Positions 1-11,420 of a stretch of 64,000 nt of DNA are shown in pieces; position 1 is the stretch's first letter, and each line of letters starts with the position of its first letter. The DNA lies in NCBI GenBank assembly GCA_002099365.1, contig MSED01000014.1:1674001-1738000 (forward strand), read 5' to 3'. A program made the position numbers and the translations under genes. Below the pieces are notes generated by a model that was given only the letters and a program-made list of their open reading frames with translations, did not search any database and was not told where the DNA came from. This DNA is from Phialophora verrucosa. Taxonomy: Eukaryota > Ascomycota > Eurotiomycetes > Chaetothyriales > Herpotrichiellaceae.

Positions 1-446
1 ATGAAAAGAGCCTCGGTCATCTTGACAAAGATCTCGAAAGCAACCATTTCGGCTGTCGTGACGATGTAGCCGCCTTGGGTTTGGAGCACGCCTTTGAAGA
101 ACGAGAGCAGCTGCTTGCCTTGAGAGGAGCCTTGGAGGAAGTTACGCATGGCGCTGAGACAGTATGGGATGCGGTCGTACTGGACTCTTGGACCCGGCTC
201 TCCTCTGGCCTTGACGTTTCGGTAGACGTTGTCAAGATTATCCTCGCGGGTGAATGGAGTCCACTCTTGGAGGAAATGTCGCAGTGCGGTCTCGTTGCCG
301 GCGTACAGAAGGTTGAAGATCGGGTCATCGACGAGAGACGAAGGTTTTGCTGTTGTAGGCACAACTCTCTGTCGAAGTGGCAGGCTAGGACTGCTGTTGA
401 GGAAAGACATGTTGGAAAACTCGGTTGGTGGCTCCATCTCTGACAT
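1..446 (-). CDS. Unknown protein, N-terminal part, truncated by window edge
   Basis: The minus strand is open from an ATG at 446 to the window edge, giving about 148 residues with normal coding texture. A second in-frame ATG follows at 437. The protein starts with a polar stretch of about 35 residues and continues into a helical-looking segment with motifs DDPIFNLLYAGNE, RHFLQEWTPFT and YCLSAMRNFL. I do not recognise the family. A possible upstream exon on the same strand (715-1020) ends exactly at a GTAAGT donor and contains GELIDGPPVLANQGQ and FEWLPPPGMTFENTEAF. If it belongs here, splicing to an acceptor just before 437 would keep the frame and the true start would lie upstream. The C-terminus is outside the window. 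Confidence 0.55.
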   Translation of the reverse strand, partial: MSEMEPPTEFSNMSFLNSSPSLPLRQRVVPTTAKPSSLVDDPIFNLLYAGNETALRHFLQEWTPFTREDNLDNVYRNVKARGEPGPRVQYDRIPYCLSAMRNFLQGSSQGKQLLSFFKGVLQTQGGYIVTTAEMVAFEIFVKMTEALF

Positions 447-1585
447 GTATGTTGTCGGTTTCGCACAGTTATCCGAACGATTTTCTCGGTGGGCAATGAT
501 GGTGATTGATGATGAAAGAAACAGCGACAATTCGATGAGAAAGATTGAAATGGGACCAGTCTTATACACGACAGCACCTTCGCAAAAGAGGTTGGCTGGA
601 CGTAGTGACTACAAGTCGGCAGCATGGGTGCGGCAGAGCCTGGTGGAGCTTGGGGATAGAGGCAGCGAGATCCTTTCACTCCCTCTCCTACCCGCCTCCA
701 CTGGCAGTACTTACATCCTGAGCAGAACCAGCAAATGCCTCCGTGTTTTCGAATGTCATTCCTGGAGGCGGCAACCATTCGAATATCAAGTTCAAGGCCT
801 TCGTCATGCCGGCCAGCTGTCGACGTGCGGTCAGTCGCTGCCCCTGGTTTGCGAGGACGGGAGGACCGTCTATCAACTCACCCGGATCAGGAGTCCTTTT
901 CTCCACACAGCTGCCGTGCTCTAGGGATATTGACTGGCGGAGACGCAATCTGAAGCAACTGCAGGTCAAGAGGTGCTGGGGTTCGTGGATTATCGCTGAG
1001 GCGGTGCAATGTAAGGCCAAACACGATTCCGAGTGTTTCGCCCTACACGCCCTCTATGGTGGCATGAGGCTGACTGAAATGAGAGACCTGTATAACAGGC
1101 TGGGGCACACGTCTCAACTGGACGTTCGCGAACCGATGGGCATGACACTCTCTACCAACCTTTCTACCGTGTTGATTCTTGGAATACGACGCCTTCAAAA
1201 TTGCCTGGAATACCCTCAAGCAGAGTCAAAATACATATATGGTCTGAGGAACGAGTGAAACACTTCCATGGCCAGAGCCGTCCATTTCGCTCTGGCTTTG
1301 TTCCATGGCATGCTCATGCGCATACCGACCGTGTCGTTGTTTCATTCCAGGTCCCTGCCGTTTTGGGTTAGCGTACAAAGCGGTCTTGGTTTCCAGCACT
1401 GTTCAGATCTCAGCGGAGCAAACTTCTATGTTGTGTTGGATGACTGAAACTCCTTTGTTCTGTCGGACACTTGGAACTCTTTGCCATGTCAGACACCTCG
1501 AACATCGTCGCCGTCTTGGACGCCTCCCACTTGTCTGTTGTTTTAGCCGCCTGGAGTGAGCCATGAGTTTTGATTTTAGACATAA
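447..1585. other. Intergenic stretch with one exon-like minus-strand ORF
   Basis: No complete gene is seen. The minus-strand ORF 688-1020 is open and has a consensus donor (GTAAGT at 714-709) after codon 715, so it may be a 5' exon of the gene at 1-446. Other ORFs here look like random open frames. Confidence 0.3.
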
Positions 1586-3268
1586 ATGGCATCGCCCACG
1601 ACGGCTCCTCTTCGCAGGAGTGCACGTTTTCAGCAGCGCGAGAATCGCAAAACCCCCAGCAAGGTTGCCGGTACAGCGAACAGAAGACGGCATTTATTAT
1701 CTCCTTCGGTTAGGTCCTCTCTTGGAGAACAGGTATGTGAAGTACATATCATGTCGCACTCGCAGCTAATACATACCCAGCCACGTCCACGAGGGCACAC
1801 TCTTACGAAGCCTGATTCCAATCTTGGTCCGACGCAAGCGCCAGTGTCGCTTGGCACTCGCGGTCTGAGAACGATAAGGACAACGGAAACCAGGATCGAG
1901 AAAGATGCGAGCCTGAAGCGGACAGCGCAATCAAACAGCACCAGAAAGGGAACGAGCACTGGAACTGGGAAGCCATCTGCGCCGAAGCCGACCGAGCAGG
2001 GAGTCTGCGAGTCCGTCGAGGAGCCGGCGAAGACTCTTTTCGACCAACACCCTCCATTTTCGGTGAGCTGTGCTTGCAGCGAGCGAGGAGAGCAAGGTGA
2101 TTGTGACCCAATTGCACATTGGGCTACCACCGGGTTGTGGCCGGAGGACTTCTCCCAGATGGACCCGCAAAAAGCAAGCTACCAAAGCTACGCCCAACTG
2201 ACCAGGTCTGGCGCGGGTCCAAGGTCGGACAGTCCTACGTCCGAAGAATACCTCAACCAGATGAACATCATCATGAACGAAATGGACGGCAGGAAATTCA
2301 TCCACGAAACGAGCAGGCAACTATGCGAGGAGATGTTGGAGACTCGATATGAAGACCCGACACACACGCAGTTTCCGGTATCGCAATTCGAATCGGTCTG
2401 GAGTCGGCTACGCACCCGAAATGAGTATCAAATCCATCACGCTATCACGCCCCTCGTCGTACCTCCGCCAGAATTCCTCTTCTTCAGTGGTCACCAGAAT
2501 TTGGAACATCTTGCTCAAGAAGTATGTGCCGACTGGACGAAATCGCAACCTCTAGCAGGTCCGGTGCCCAGACCAGATTTCGCTGTCGGCATAAGGTCTT
2601 CCGCTTTCACGGACAGGGAAATTGAGAAGATGCGGTGTTATTCCTCCTGGCGCCGAGGAACCATGTTTACGAACAACATGTACTTCCCATTCCTGGTCTG
2701 CGAAGTCAAGGCCTGCACACAGAATATCAGTAGAGCCGAGCGACAGAGTGTAGGAGCCTGCGCTATGGCCGTTGATGCCATCATTGAACTCCATCGGATT
2801 TTGGGAGAAGCTGAAACATCAAAGCTAAGTGGTCAGATTCTAGCCATCTCGGTCACGCACGATCAGACCTGGGTGCTCATATATGGACACTATGCCATAA
2901 TTTCAGCAGACCAGGCGACACATTACCGGTACCCCATAATGGGAGGCAAGCTGGCCTTCGGCGGCGGTCCAATTGCCGGCTGGAAGATGGCACATGACTT
3001 CGTGAGAGGAGTGTACGATAAGTTTTATCCAAAGCATTTGAAGAGGATTAAGGATGCGCTAGCCCAGATGCCCGATCCCGAAGTAACATCGAGAATTGAC
3101 AGCAGGAGTATGCGCGGGAGTAGGGCGGAATTCAACAGTTTCTCATCTGGGCAGGACACTCAGCAGAAGGCCGAGCGGGCGGCTGAGCTGAATCGGAGCT
3201 ATAGGCTGATGGCTGAGATGATGGCTGAGGTGATGGCTGAGCGGGCCAAGAGCCGTTGGCTCGGATAG
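1586..3268 (+). CDS. DUF7924-type fungal protein with PD-(D/E)xK-like motif pattern
   Basis: Single-exon 560-residue protein starting at the ATG at 1586. The first ~250 residues are basic, Ser/Thr/Pro-rich and probably disordered. The folded part, about residues 265-495, resembles the fungal DUF7924 family, recognised from the segments PRPDFAVGIRS, FPFLVCEVKA and GGKLAFGGGPIAGWKMAHDF. Asp331 (in PDF) and Glu373-x-Lys375 (in CEVKA), followed by AERQSVGACAMAV, match the spacing and order of the PD-(D/E)xK nuclease core: Asp, about 40 residues, E-x-K, then a helix. A nuclease function is inference; many fungal members of such families are uncharacterised. The C-terminus ends in an Ala/Glu/Met-rich helix with three near-repeats of MAEMMAE type. 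It stands alone on its strand, with a dead minus-strand subtilase just downstream. A second ATG at codon 55 is less likely as the start. Confidence 0.8.
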   Translation: MASPTTAPLRRSARFQQRENRKTPSKVAGTANRRRHLLSPSVRSSLGEQVCEVHIMSHSQLIHTQPRPRGHTLTKPDSNLGPTQAPVSLGTRGLRTIRTTETRIEKDASLKRTAQSNSTRKGTSTGTGKPSAPKPTEQGVCESVEEPAKTLFDQHPPFSVSCACSERGEQGDCDPIAHWATTGLWPEDFSQMDPQKASYQSYAQLTRSGAGPRSDSPTSEEYLNQMNIIMNEMDGRKFIHETSRQLCEEMLETRYEDPTHTQFPVSQFESVWSRLRTRNEYQIHHAITPLVVPPPEFLFFSGHQNLEHLAQEVCADWTKSQPLAGPVPRPDFAVGIRSSAFTDREIEKMRCYSSWRRGTMFTNNMYFPFLVCEVKACTQNISRAERQSVGACAMAVDAIIELHRILGEAETSKLSGQILAISVTHDQTWVLIYGHYAIISADQATHYRYPIMGGKLAFGGGPIAGWKMAHDFVRGVYDKFYPKHLKRIKDALAQMPDPEVTSRIDSRSMRGSRAEFNSFSSGQDTQQKAERAAELNRSYRLMAEMMAEVMAERAKSRWLG

Positions 3269-3419
3269 AAAAGCACAGTTGAGATTGGACTTGAAATGAA
3301 CCCTTGGACTGGTGAGACATTTTGCGATGTCCCGGGCTCCAAGAACCGAGGTGAGCAAAAAGCGGCATCGCCTTGTCCCGCTTCGAGTTCACACCCATCA
3401 TGATTATTTGAAGTCTCCC

Positions 3420-4071
3420 AGTCCTTGCTGTCCAAATAGCATGACGTCCATCGTCGGAGCGCTCAACGGCTCGGTAGAGGTCCAGAGACTTAGGGATTGA
3501 TGGCGCGGACTAGATACGCCATTTGGGTTCGGCGTGGTTCAGCGGCAGTACACCTGGAAGCTCTGTGACTTCTGTCATTCCTCCGGCACGCACAAAAGAG
3601 GCGCCTCGCTCAATACTTTGAGACAAACCAAAATGCATTCGGTCGAACCCGTTGTCGAGTATTGCCACCTTCACCTTATGCTGAGCGAGAACCTTGGTGC
3701 ACCGGTGGAGCTTAGCATGGAGGCTTCAGGCCTTTCGCCACTAGCCAACCTAACAGTGTAATCACATTTTCAGTCTGAGAGTCATCAAATGGTGGAAGAT
3801 TTGCATATAGTATTGTTTCTTCGAAGTCCCATCTTCTCCCAAGATCCTCCTTGTTGAAAGCTTCCAAGCTGCTGATAAAGCCTTGAAAGCGCAGGGGGTG
3901 ATGACTGAAGTCAGACAAGTCCAAGCCGACCTCTTTGACTGGATGCATGTAAGCGTCAGTATCGTTCTTGAAGACGAAAATTGAGTTACCGCGTCTACGT
4001 TTATCAGCACAACTACGCCGGGCGTTAAATGGCCAAAATACCTGAATCTGAATAAAGCGCAAGTCGCACAT
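3420..4071 (-). pseudogene. Decayed subtilisin-like (peptidase S8) gene fragment
   Basis: Three minus-strand reading frames each carry adjoining pieces of a fungal subtilase. Upstream, 3725-4010 encodes FVFKNDTDAYMHPVKEVG and ILYANLPPFDDSQ, followed by TLLGWLVAKG. After a frame change near 3720, 3604-3715 gives HKVKVAILDNGFD, which matches the S8 catalytic-Asp block, then GLSQSIERGASFVRAGG. A second frame change near 3530 leads to TQMAYLVRAINP, the block that follows the catalytic HGT in these proteins; here the His-Gly is disrupted. A stop then interrupts the frame and DGRHAIWTA follows in another. No GT-AG introns explain the breaks. The catalytic Ser half is absent. Assignment rests on motif order, so the broken state is more certain than the exact subfamily. 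Confidence 0.55.
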
Positions 4072-4910
4072 CTTCCGGATCGTGCTTCAAATGCCCTGCT
4101 GCAACGTTACGACACCCCTCGTTGACGCGTTGACTGGGCCGTGCCACCCAGCCTCCGCTCGCTGGCACACCGATTCATTTGGCAATGAAGAATCACAAGC
4201 ATGGCTCGAGCCGTACACGGCAAAGACGGATTGCGAAACCTGAGACAGTATAACGAAAGCGACTCCTAATACAGAACCTTCTGAAGTGGAGACCACACCG
4301 GCCATCTTTCCCAACAATCCCAGTCTCGACAGCTAGGTCCCTGAACGACAAGCTCGCTGACGATCATGTGTGAGGGAGGCGAAGACCCAGGCGCCCTATC
4401 GGCGCTAGATACCTCGACAACGAGGCGGTCTACTGGACCACCTCGCCGGAGATGGAGTGCACCATAAAATACGCACAACAACAAGGCTCTTCTCACTCCA
4501 ACGTGGACGAAATCGCTGCTCGGACCCCAGAAGTCCGAAGGAGAAGATCCGTGGGATTTGGCGATTGTCTGTCGGAGACGGAGAACTTTCAGTTCAATCG
4601 AGGATCCACTTGTTCGTGCCGCGCTACGACTGGAAAACGCACTAGCCGATTCTGGCAGACGAAGCGCGGCGGGTTAGTCAGCCGTCTAGCCCTCTTGCTC
4701 TTTTTAATTATCCATGTCTCGTCATGTCAAGCACACATCTATCTTGATCGATCGCTTCTACGTTCAGCTCTTCTCGGCGCAAGACCCTGTTGATGGATCC
4801 TTCTCATCTGTTGGAAACAACGCCACGTCAACATCGACTATCGACTTCCACCTCGCTTCCTACCCAGATCATGCGCGTCAAGACTCAAACCCATCGGCAA
4901 CCGGCATCGC
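4072..4910. other. Gap between dead subtilase and dehydrogenase
   Basis: Minus-strand ORFs at 4087-4317 and 4266-4496 may be further degraded N-terminal sequence of the subtilase-like gene, but I cannot align them to any domain. The rest may be the 3' flank of the dehydrogenase gene. No other feature is seen. Confidence 0.3.
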
Positions 4911-6448
4911 CTAGTCGAACACAATTGCAGCCTTGATGGCACTCTTGTTCTTCATCGACTCCAAACATTCGCCCCATTGCTCAAGCTTGAATGTCTTGTT
5001 GACAATGCCGCCGACCTTGATCTTACCCTTGTCTGTCCACTCCAAGTCAGTGGCTGTATTGCGGAAGAGTCGGGAAACATGAAATACATACCAAGGTAGT
5101 CAATGGCGGCTGGGAACTTGTATGTCTCGCTGAACGACCCGAGGATGGTGATTTCGTCACCAAAGATCTTGCTCGGCGGCCACGAGACACGGTCCTTGTT
5201 GCCATACACTCCATATACCACGAGCTTGCCTCCTCTGCGGACGTAGTTGATGGCGTCCTCCAGGATCTTGACACTACCGGTTGCCTCAACCACAATGTCG
5301 AATCCGTATGGGTTCTCTTTCTTGATCTTCTCGAACTGTGCGCTGGGATCTTTTCGGGACAACTCGACGTACTCGTCCGCAGCGTCGAGCGACTTTGCGA
5401 GGTTCATCTTCAGCCCTTCTGGAGCGGCGACGACGACGTGACAGCCGCCATTCTGGCGGAGCAACTGAGCCAAGACAAGTCCAGTTGGTCCGGCGCCGAA
5501 CATGAGCACACTTGAGCCCATCTTGGGAGCAATCTTGTCCAACCCGTGGGCCGCGCAGGAGGCGGGCTCAAGCAGAGTGGCATCAACGTCGGACAGGTTC
5601 TTGATGGGGAACACTCGCTTTGCTGGGTAGGCGCAATACTCGGCGAAGCCACCGTCCATGGTCACGCCATGGGCCTGGAAGTCTTCGCAGAGCAGCTCCT
5701 CGCCACGACGGCAGTAGAAACATTCACCGCAGAGCTCAGAGTTGTCGGCAACCACTCGGTCACCGACACTGAAGCCCTTGACTTTCGAGCCCAGGGCGGC
5801 AACTACGCCGACGGTTTCGTGGCCAGGAATCAAGGGGAACTGCCGCAGGCGTCAGGTGTGTCTGCTGGAGGCTATCGGGCTCTCGAGTATACCTTGGCCA
5901 AAAATTCACCACCATGGATATGCAAATCAGTCCCACACACCCCGCACGCCTTTACTTTGAGCTATGTTCCCGTTATCAGCGTCCTCTTCCTCAGACCAAG
6001 CATATAGACGTACGAGGACATCATTCTCACGAAGCTTGGGAAGAGGGACTTCGACGACGCCGAATTGCTCTGGCTCCTCATATCCTGCAACGGAAATCAG
6101 TCAGTGGGCTGTCAAATGGCGACTTGACTTCGTCAAAATCGGCAGAAGCAATCTCCCATCTGGTACGGACGTACTGAGTGCCTTCATCTTGGTGGGAAGA
6201 GCTGCAGACCCCATGTTGAGCAACGGATCTTTTGTGTTTTCTGCGATTGCAGGTATAGTAAAGGCTTTGGAGGAATACTCGAGGAAAACTTCTGAACAGT
6301 GAAGGTAAGACTGGTTGCGGAAAGATGTTGAGAACTGTCTTCTTCCAGCGGCCGCAGAAGCAACACGGTACTCGGTACACAGCTTGGCCAGGGCGGCCGA
6401 GTGCGGGGCGACTTTTGTTGATGCTTTTCTCGAAACATTCAGGAGCAT
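4911..6448 (-). CDS. Zinc-dependent medium-chain alcohol/polyol dehydrogenase
   Basis: Five exons: 6448-6175, 6084-6014, 5961-5893, 5839-5092, 5032-4911. All introns are GT-AG and the frame closes (427 residues from 6448; 349 from the ATG at 6214; 340 from 6187). The core is a classical MDR: CGVCGTDLH supplies the catalytic-zinc Cys, GHETVGVV the Glu region, CGECFYCRRGEELLC the four structural-zinc cysteines, and FGAGPTGLVLAQLL the Rossmann nucleotide loop. It is closest in feel to sorbitol/D-arabinitol dehydrogenases, which interconvert polyols and ketoses with NAD(P). The open frame before MKALRYEEPEQ is rich in Arg/Ser/Ala with no acidic residues early on and has RRQFSTS, typical of a mitochondrial presequence. 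Either start may be used: long for mitochondria, short for cytosol. Substrate is not certain. Confidence 0.85.
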
Positions 6449-8117
6449 GGCGTCGACATCTTCCGCAACCGACCGATTTCCCATACCTTGATCACATCGC
6501 CTCCGATTTCTCATCGTGCAGCCGGAATCTCGGTGTGGATCCTGCTAATCCAATATTCCGGCACCAACCATGTTTACTAATGGCCCCGGCTATGCAGCTC
6601 GCTCTTTGTTTACCGCCAGGAGAACTACGTCGTCCTTACTGCTGGATTGACGTTTCGAGCAATGGGTGAGGGCACAAGCATGAGTTTCCGTCCGTCCTAT
6701 CTCTGTCGAAGCATATTCTTTGGCAGCGTTGTTCCAAACACGATTCACCAGAAACGAAGTAGTGAACATGACACCCCCACCCCCACAAACCCGAGCTTCT
6801 CACCGAGGTCAGTTGAGCACTTCGCTCACTGGTATTTTCGCCGACGATTTCCGCATTTGCTGCGAAATCAATACATGGGGAAATCTAGTTTCGGTCGGCA
6901 GGCCGAGCTGGACTTGCATTTACCAAGCATTGTTCTCAACCACATGCAGTCTGCAGGTGGTCGGCCTTGACCATGGTGCTAACTAGAAGCTGTGTCTCTA
7001 ATCCGGGGCTGTCAGATTTCAAGAAAGCCCCGAGAAAAGTCCTTGACGGAGCCACCGTAGCGCTAGAAACATTTACCGCCCAGAGTCATACCTCAGCGAC
7101 GACTTTCGTACTTGACATTGAGAGGGAAGGGACCCTCTTGTTCATGCACAGCATGCCTTCCATATAAGAAGTTACATGCCAAACTACGTGTACGTATCTA
7201 CTTTGCTCGTTTCCATCCCTCCCAGCCGGGCATTCGATCCAGGATCCAGGAATCTTAGCTACTGTAATATAACGCGCTGCTCGCTTGCCTTGCTAGCTAG
7301 CTAGCCTCCTCCATCACAGACAGTATGTCGCCGTATTCTCTCGAGTCTATGCTTCGTCGTCCGATCCGTACGAGGGTATTCAACCCCCCTCAGCCCCTGG
7401 TAACGCAAGTGTACATGTTCGATCCCAATGAATAGGTCAGACGGACAGTCGGGCTCGTCTCAATCCACTCATGTACCTATACTCTCTGCCGAGTGCGAGT
7501 GCGCGGACGAGACCTCGCAAAGCGCACTCGCCTACGCTCACGGACCTTCCCATTCCCGTTCCCATTCCCTGCCCCACTACCATGTTCTTGGCCGTGTGAA
7601 CATCTCAGCGTGCGTATGTGTATGATGAAAGGAGAGACGCAAGGAGCAGGGAGAGTGATATCTCGAGCATGTGTGACGTTGTGATGTCTAGTCCGTGATG
7701 TGGGTCCAAGGGAGTGAGGGATAGAGCGGGTGCTGAAAGAGGTAGAGAGGGAATCGAGTCTGGTGGTGTTCGACTGAATTATTAGGACAACGAACCATTT
7801 CCTACACAGACGTAATTGATTACCCATGTACATATGTAGATGTCTGCGTGACAATAGAGATATGGAAGTGAAGGAGCCAGACGATGGCGGTTGTTGAGTT
7901 CGTAGTACAGTTCCCAAGAAAGCCGGATATTCCGATCCATATTGTCCTCCCGTCCTAATCGAGGGGGAGGGATGATGTTGTCCAACTCCGCGCTAGAATG
8001 CATGAGATATGTCAGGTACGTGCTTCGCGTGAGGGAGATAATCCAACTCTTTCAGCCTCCTCTTGCCGGTGCTTTTGTTGCCCGAGATCTTCCATCCGGG
8101 ATCCACCGCCTTCTTGA
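6449..8117. other. Gene-free interval between dehydrogenase and noxR
   Basis: This holds the 5' flank of the dehydrogenase gene and the 3' flank of noxR. ORFs here (for example 6647-6970 and 7477-7917) look non-coding. A short GCTA run occurs near 7290-7305. I see no other feature. Confidence 0.4.
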
Positions 8118-10012
8118 TCACGAGGATATCCAAACCTCCATCTTGCCCATTTCCGCCCTCTCTTTCTTGGCCTGACTTCTGACACTGCTCAATAGCATCT
8201 CCAAGTCATCCTGGTCGGCGACAGTAATGAGGTCTCCATCATCCTGCATCTTGATCTTCAATTGATCCTTGATGCCAAACTTCTCACGGATTTTACTTTC
8301 CAGGTCGCCAAAATCTATCACCGCGCCAATCATTAGGTATCTCGTATCTTCGTTAAAGTGGCATTTGACTCGAATCTTGCGCATCTCAACCCGTTTGCTG
8401 CCCCGCATGGTGCCGGAGCGTGAGGGTGCGCGTCGAACGGGCTCGAACCCGCCCATGTCTTCCGAGCTCATTTCTTCTTCGTCTATATATTCGTCTTCTT
8501 CGTTGAGGTAGAGAGTTGGTTCTTGGCGGCGCTGAGTGGGGCGCCGACGTGGGCTTGCGTACATGCGGTACACATCGTCCACGGTATCGTTGGGATCTTC
8601 GTACCGATCCCGAGTGGTTTCGCGGAACAGAGGTGCTGGCGCTCTTTGAGACATTGAGCGGTCGAGTACCTGTCGTCGTGAGGCTGGACCCCGAGGCTCC
8701 GACGCTGTTCTTTGCGTGCCGTAGCGGGACCTTTCCATTTGCAATGGCCGCTCCATCATGGCCGGGTCATCATCAGGCCAGGAGTTCTCACGCTGGGGTG
8801 GTGGCATTCTGCCGCCGCCTGGAGGCGGATATCCATTCACGTCGAAAGTCGCGGCACGACTCATCATTCCGGGCCTGGGCGGTTCCATTTCTGCTCGAGT
8901 GGAGTACATGTTCCGCGGCTGGCGCATAGACGTGGATCGTAATGGCAAATTCGAAGACGCTCCACTGCCAGAGCTGCTGCCAGCAGCACTGCCGCTCAAT
9001 CTGGGCTTTTCGTTCTCCGGCGGCGGCGTTGGTGGGAAGACGTTTCTGCTCATAACCGGTGGTGCACTCTGATCTCGAACGATTCTACTGGACAAGTTCC
9101 GCTGGACGAGGTTTGTGGCCGCATAACTGATGTTCTCGGCAGGTCGGTCGTCCTTGGCTGATGTCTCAGCAATAGCCTGTCTTCTTTCAGCACCTTGGAA
9201 GCCGGTGCCGGTGTTCTGGCTGTTGGATGTGGCTATCAATCGAGCTTTGCCCAAATAGTCTTTGGCTTTGAGGTTCTTGACTTTGGCTTCGTTTGGCCTA
9301 TACACGCAACCAACAGGTCTGCCCAGGAGATGTATTAGTTTCCGCACGACTACGCCTACCGCCGACTGCACCGGAAAGGAACTCACATGCTGAACACCAC
9401 GTAGCCCTGAGCCATCTCTTTTATAGCATCGTCAATCACATCATGGTCGGGGGTCATCTTTTCCTTCTGTGCGAAGGTGAAATCTTGTAGGCCGGCCTCC
9501 TCTTGCTGCAGATACACGTAACACAGGCCACGGTTGAAGAGGACCTCGCAGGAGTAGAGCTTGAACTTCAAACCCAGCTGCTCGTAGTCGATATATGTGT
9601 TCCCTCTGAGGTAGAGGAGGGTGTCGTTGAAGTTGGCCAAAGCCTCTTCGAAGTCGCCGACGAGAAAATTCGAGACGCCCTGCTGGAAGTAGGCGACGGC
9701 GAGATACTGGTCGAGCTTGATTGCGCGTTGGTAGCATTCCACCTGCTCTTGTATCAGTCTTTCTGATCCATGCTCGTGTCAATGTTCACATTCGGCGTAC
9801 CGCTCTGTCATGTTCGCCAATAGTGGCGTGGATAACACCACAGTTAAACAGGATCTTGGAAGTATCGGCGATGGCATCGAAAATCCGCAGGGCCTCCTCG
9901 AACTCTTGGTTGTCATAGTGGCCCAGCGCCTCGACCCACGTCTCTATTTCCTACACCGTGTTAGAGGAGCTCACAGTCGTGGGACGGTGCGACATACTTG
10001 CTTGAGCGACAT
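8118..10012 (-). CDS. noxR: NADPH oxidase regulator NoxR (p67phox-like)
   Basis: Four exons, 10012-9998, 9950-9801, 9742-9387 and 9318-8118, give 573 residues with all junctions in frame. The first exon codes only MSLKQ. Residues 1-170 are tetratricopeptide repeats (EALGHYDNQEFEEALRIFD, DRAVECYQRAIKLD, AYFQQGVSNFLVGDFEEAL), the Rac-binding region in this family. The middle is Pro/Arg/Ser-rich. A C-terminal PB1 domain spans about 488-573, with the conserved Lys in IRVKC and an acidic loop DDGDLITVADQDDLE. In fungi NoxR activates NoxA/NoxB with RacA, and its PB1 domain binds Cdc24; it controls hyphal fusion, sexual development and infection structures by local superoxide production. Introns have consensus GTATGT, GTACGC and GTGAGT donors. 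The next gene upstream on the same strand is the Sod1 copper chaperone. Confidence 0.93.
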
Positions 10013-11420
10013 GGCTTCGCGCCAGGCGTAGTCACAGCTGGAGTCGACAGTGTCGAGGAGCTCGCGGTCGTCGGTGCGGGCAGGGTATGCAAGTGCAATA
10101 TGTGTGCAGGAGGAAGACGATCTGCGACACAAGCGGGCGGTGCCTGAGACGATATTGAAATGGTGGTGTGGCCAAGGTAGGTCCTACGCAGGTTCTGGTG
10201 GCTGCGATTGATCGGAGGCTGCGAGGGCCGGCCCTGCCGCAAGTCCTGACGAGAATGTGTGTGCTCGAGGACCAGGGATTAAGCGCCGGGGTGGGTGGTG
10301 GCCGTTGTGGGATTGCTCGGCGCCAACGCGTCACTGCTCGAGTGCCAATGAAAGACGCTGTCAACTTGACGGGCTGTCGAGTCAATAGATTAGCGACGGC
10401 ACGCGGCCGATAGATCGCGAATAGTCAGGTTGGTAAGAATATCCGTAAAAGAGCGTGTGGTGAGAAGTGAAGCAGCAAAACCAGTGCTGGTGGGAAGCAG
10501 AAAGGAACAGAGTTGAGGAGAGAGAAATGTGTTTTGGGGGGTTTTCTGTCACAGCAAGACTGGGACTTCTTGAAGCATGCTGGAGCCTTCAATGGAAGGG
10601 GCGTTTCGAAGGGTAAGGAACAGGCAAGTGGGGAGGGAAGGGAGGATGTTCAAGCGAGGATCCTCAGGCAGGGGTGAGCGCAGCAAACAGCAAGGGATGA
10701 GCGTGCGAAGATGGGTCAAAGGGGAACTGGCGAGAAGAGGCTGCACTGCACTCTGTATACGGCAGTCTACGAGTACGGGACGGTCAACTGTCTGCTCTCC
10801 CATGCCTGCTGTGTGCGAGTACAGCCCATGCATGAACACTTGTGATGAGAGCCTCTGTTTGCATTGCTTCATGTGCCGTGCCCAGCGCGCTGTGTCTGAT
10901 TCTGCCTCGGCTGCGTTTCGCACTCGATCCTCACTCGTCCGAGATGTGATAGCGACTGCTCCAAGCACTCGATTTTAGCAGTCAGCTCTCTATCAGACAT
11001 GGTGGTCTGACTGACTGGTCACCTGAGGCGTCTTCTTGTTGGTTTCCTCCCAATCCTCGCTCATCTCAAGTCCACATGCTTGCCATGCCGGCCATGCTCG
11101 ATGGTGCTGGGTTTCATGTGGATCAAACTCGATAGACAGCTTTTCGTTTCAGAATCACATCTGCCAACCAACCAGCGCCGCCGACCGACTCTGAAGCTTT
11201 CTCAAAACCTCGGACCCAAGCAATCGGGTTGCTCGATTCCCACGCTTGCTGCAGGGGTATGCTCCAGCAACTGCATCATCGTGCAGTCGTTCAGTCCGAA
11301 CCAGAATTTTCGGGATGCGCGGTGGAAACGGATTCACGTCAATGCATACTGTTTGGATTTTGTACAGTGAGTGCCACGTAGTCTACTTGGATCGCTCGAG
11401 TCCGCACCACCACGGCACGC
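10013..11420. other. Long noxR upstream region
   Basis: 1.4 kb between noxR and ccs1, both on the minus strand, so this must hold the noxR promoter and 5' leader and the ccs1 3' flank. ORFs 10549-10968 (-) and 10577-10978 (+) overlap each other and lack recognisable domains. One copy of the 8-mer TACGAGTA lies at 10768-10775. Confidence 0.4.

Noticed and set aside
17..778. Minus-strand ORF with a Cys-rich segment resembling a zinc-cluster (WFCSGCKYCQW)
   Set aside because: The cysteine spacing does not fit Zn2Cys6, and the overlapping minus frame ending at 1 has better coding texture.
8430..8452. GGGCTCGAACCCGCC resembles a tRNA T-arm
   Set aside because: It lies inside the noxR coding exon, and no acceptor stem or anticodon arm can be built around it.
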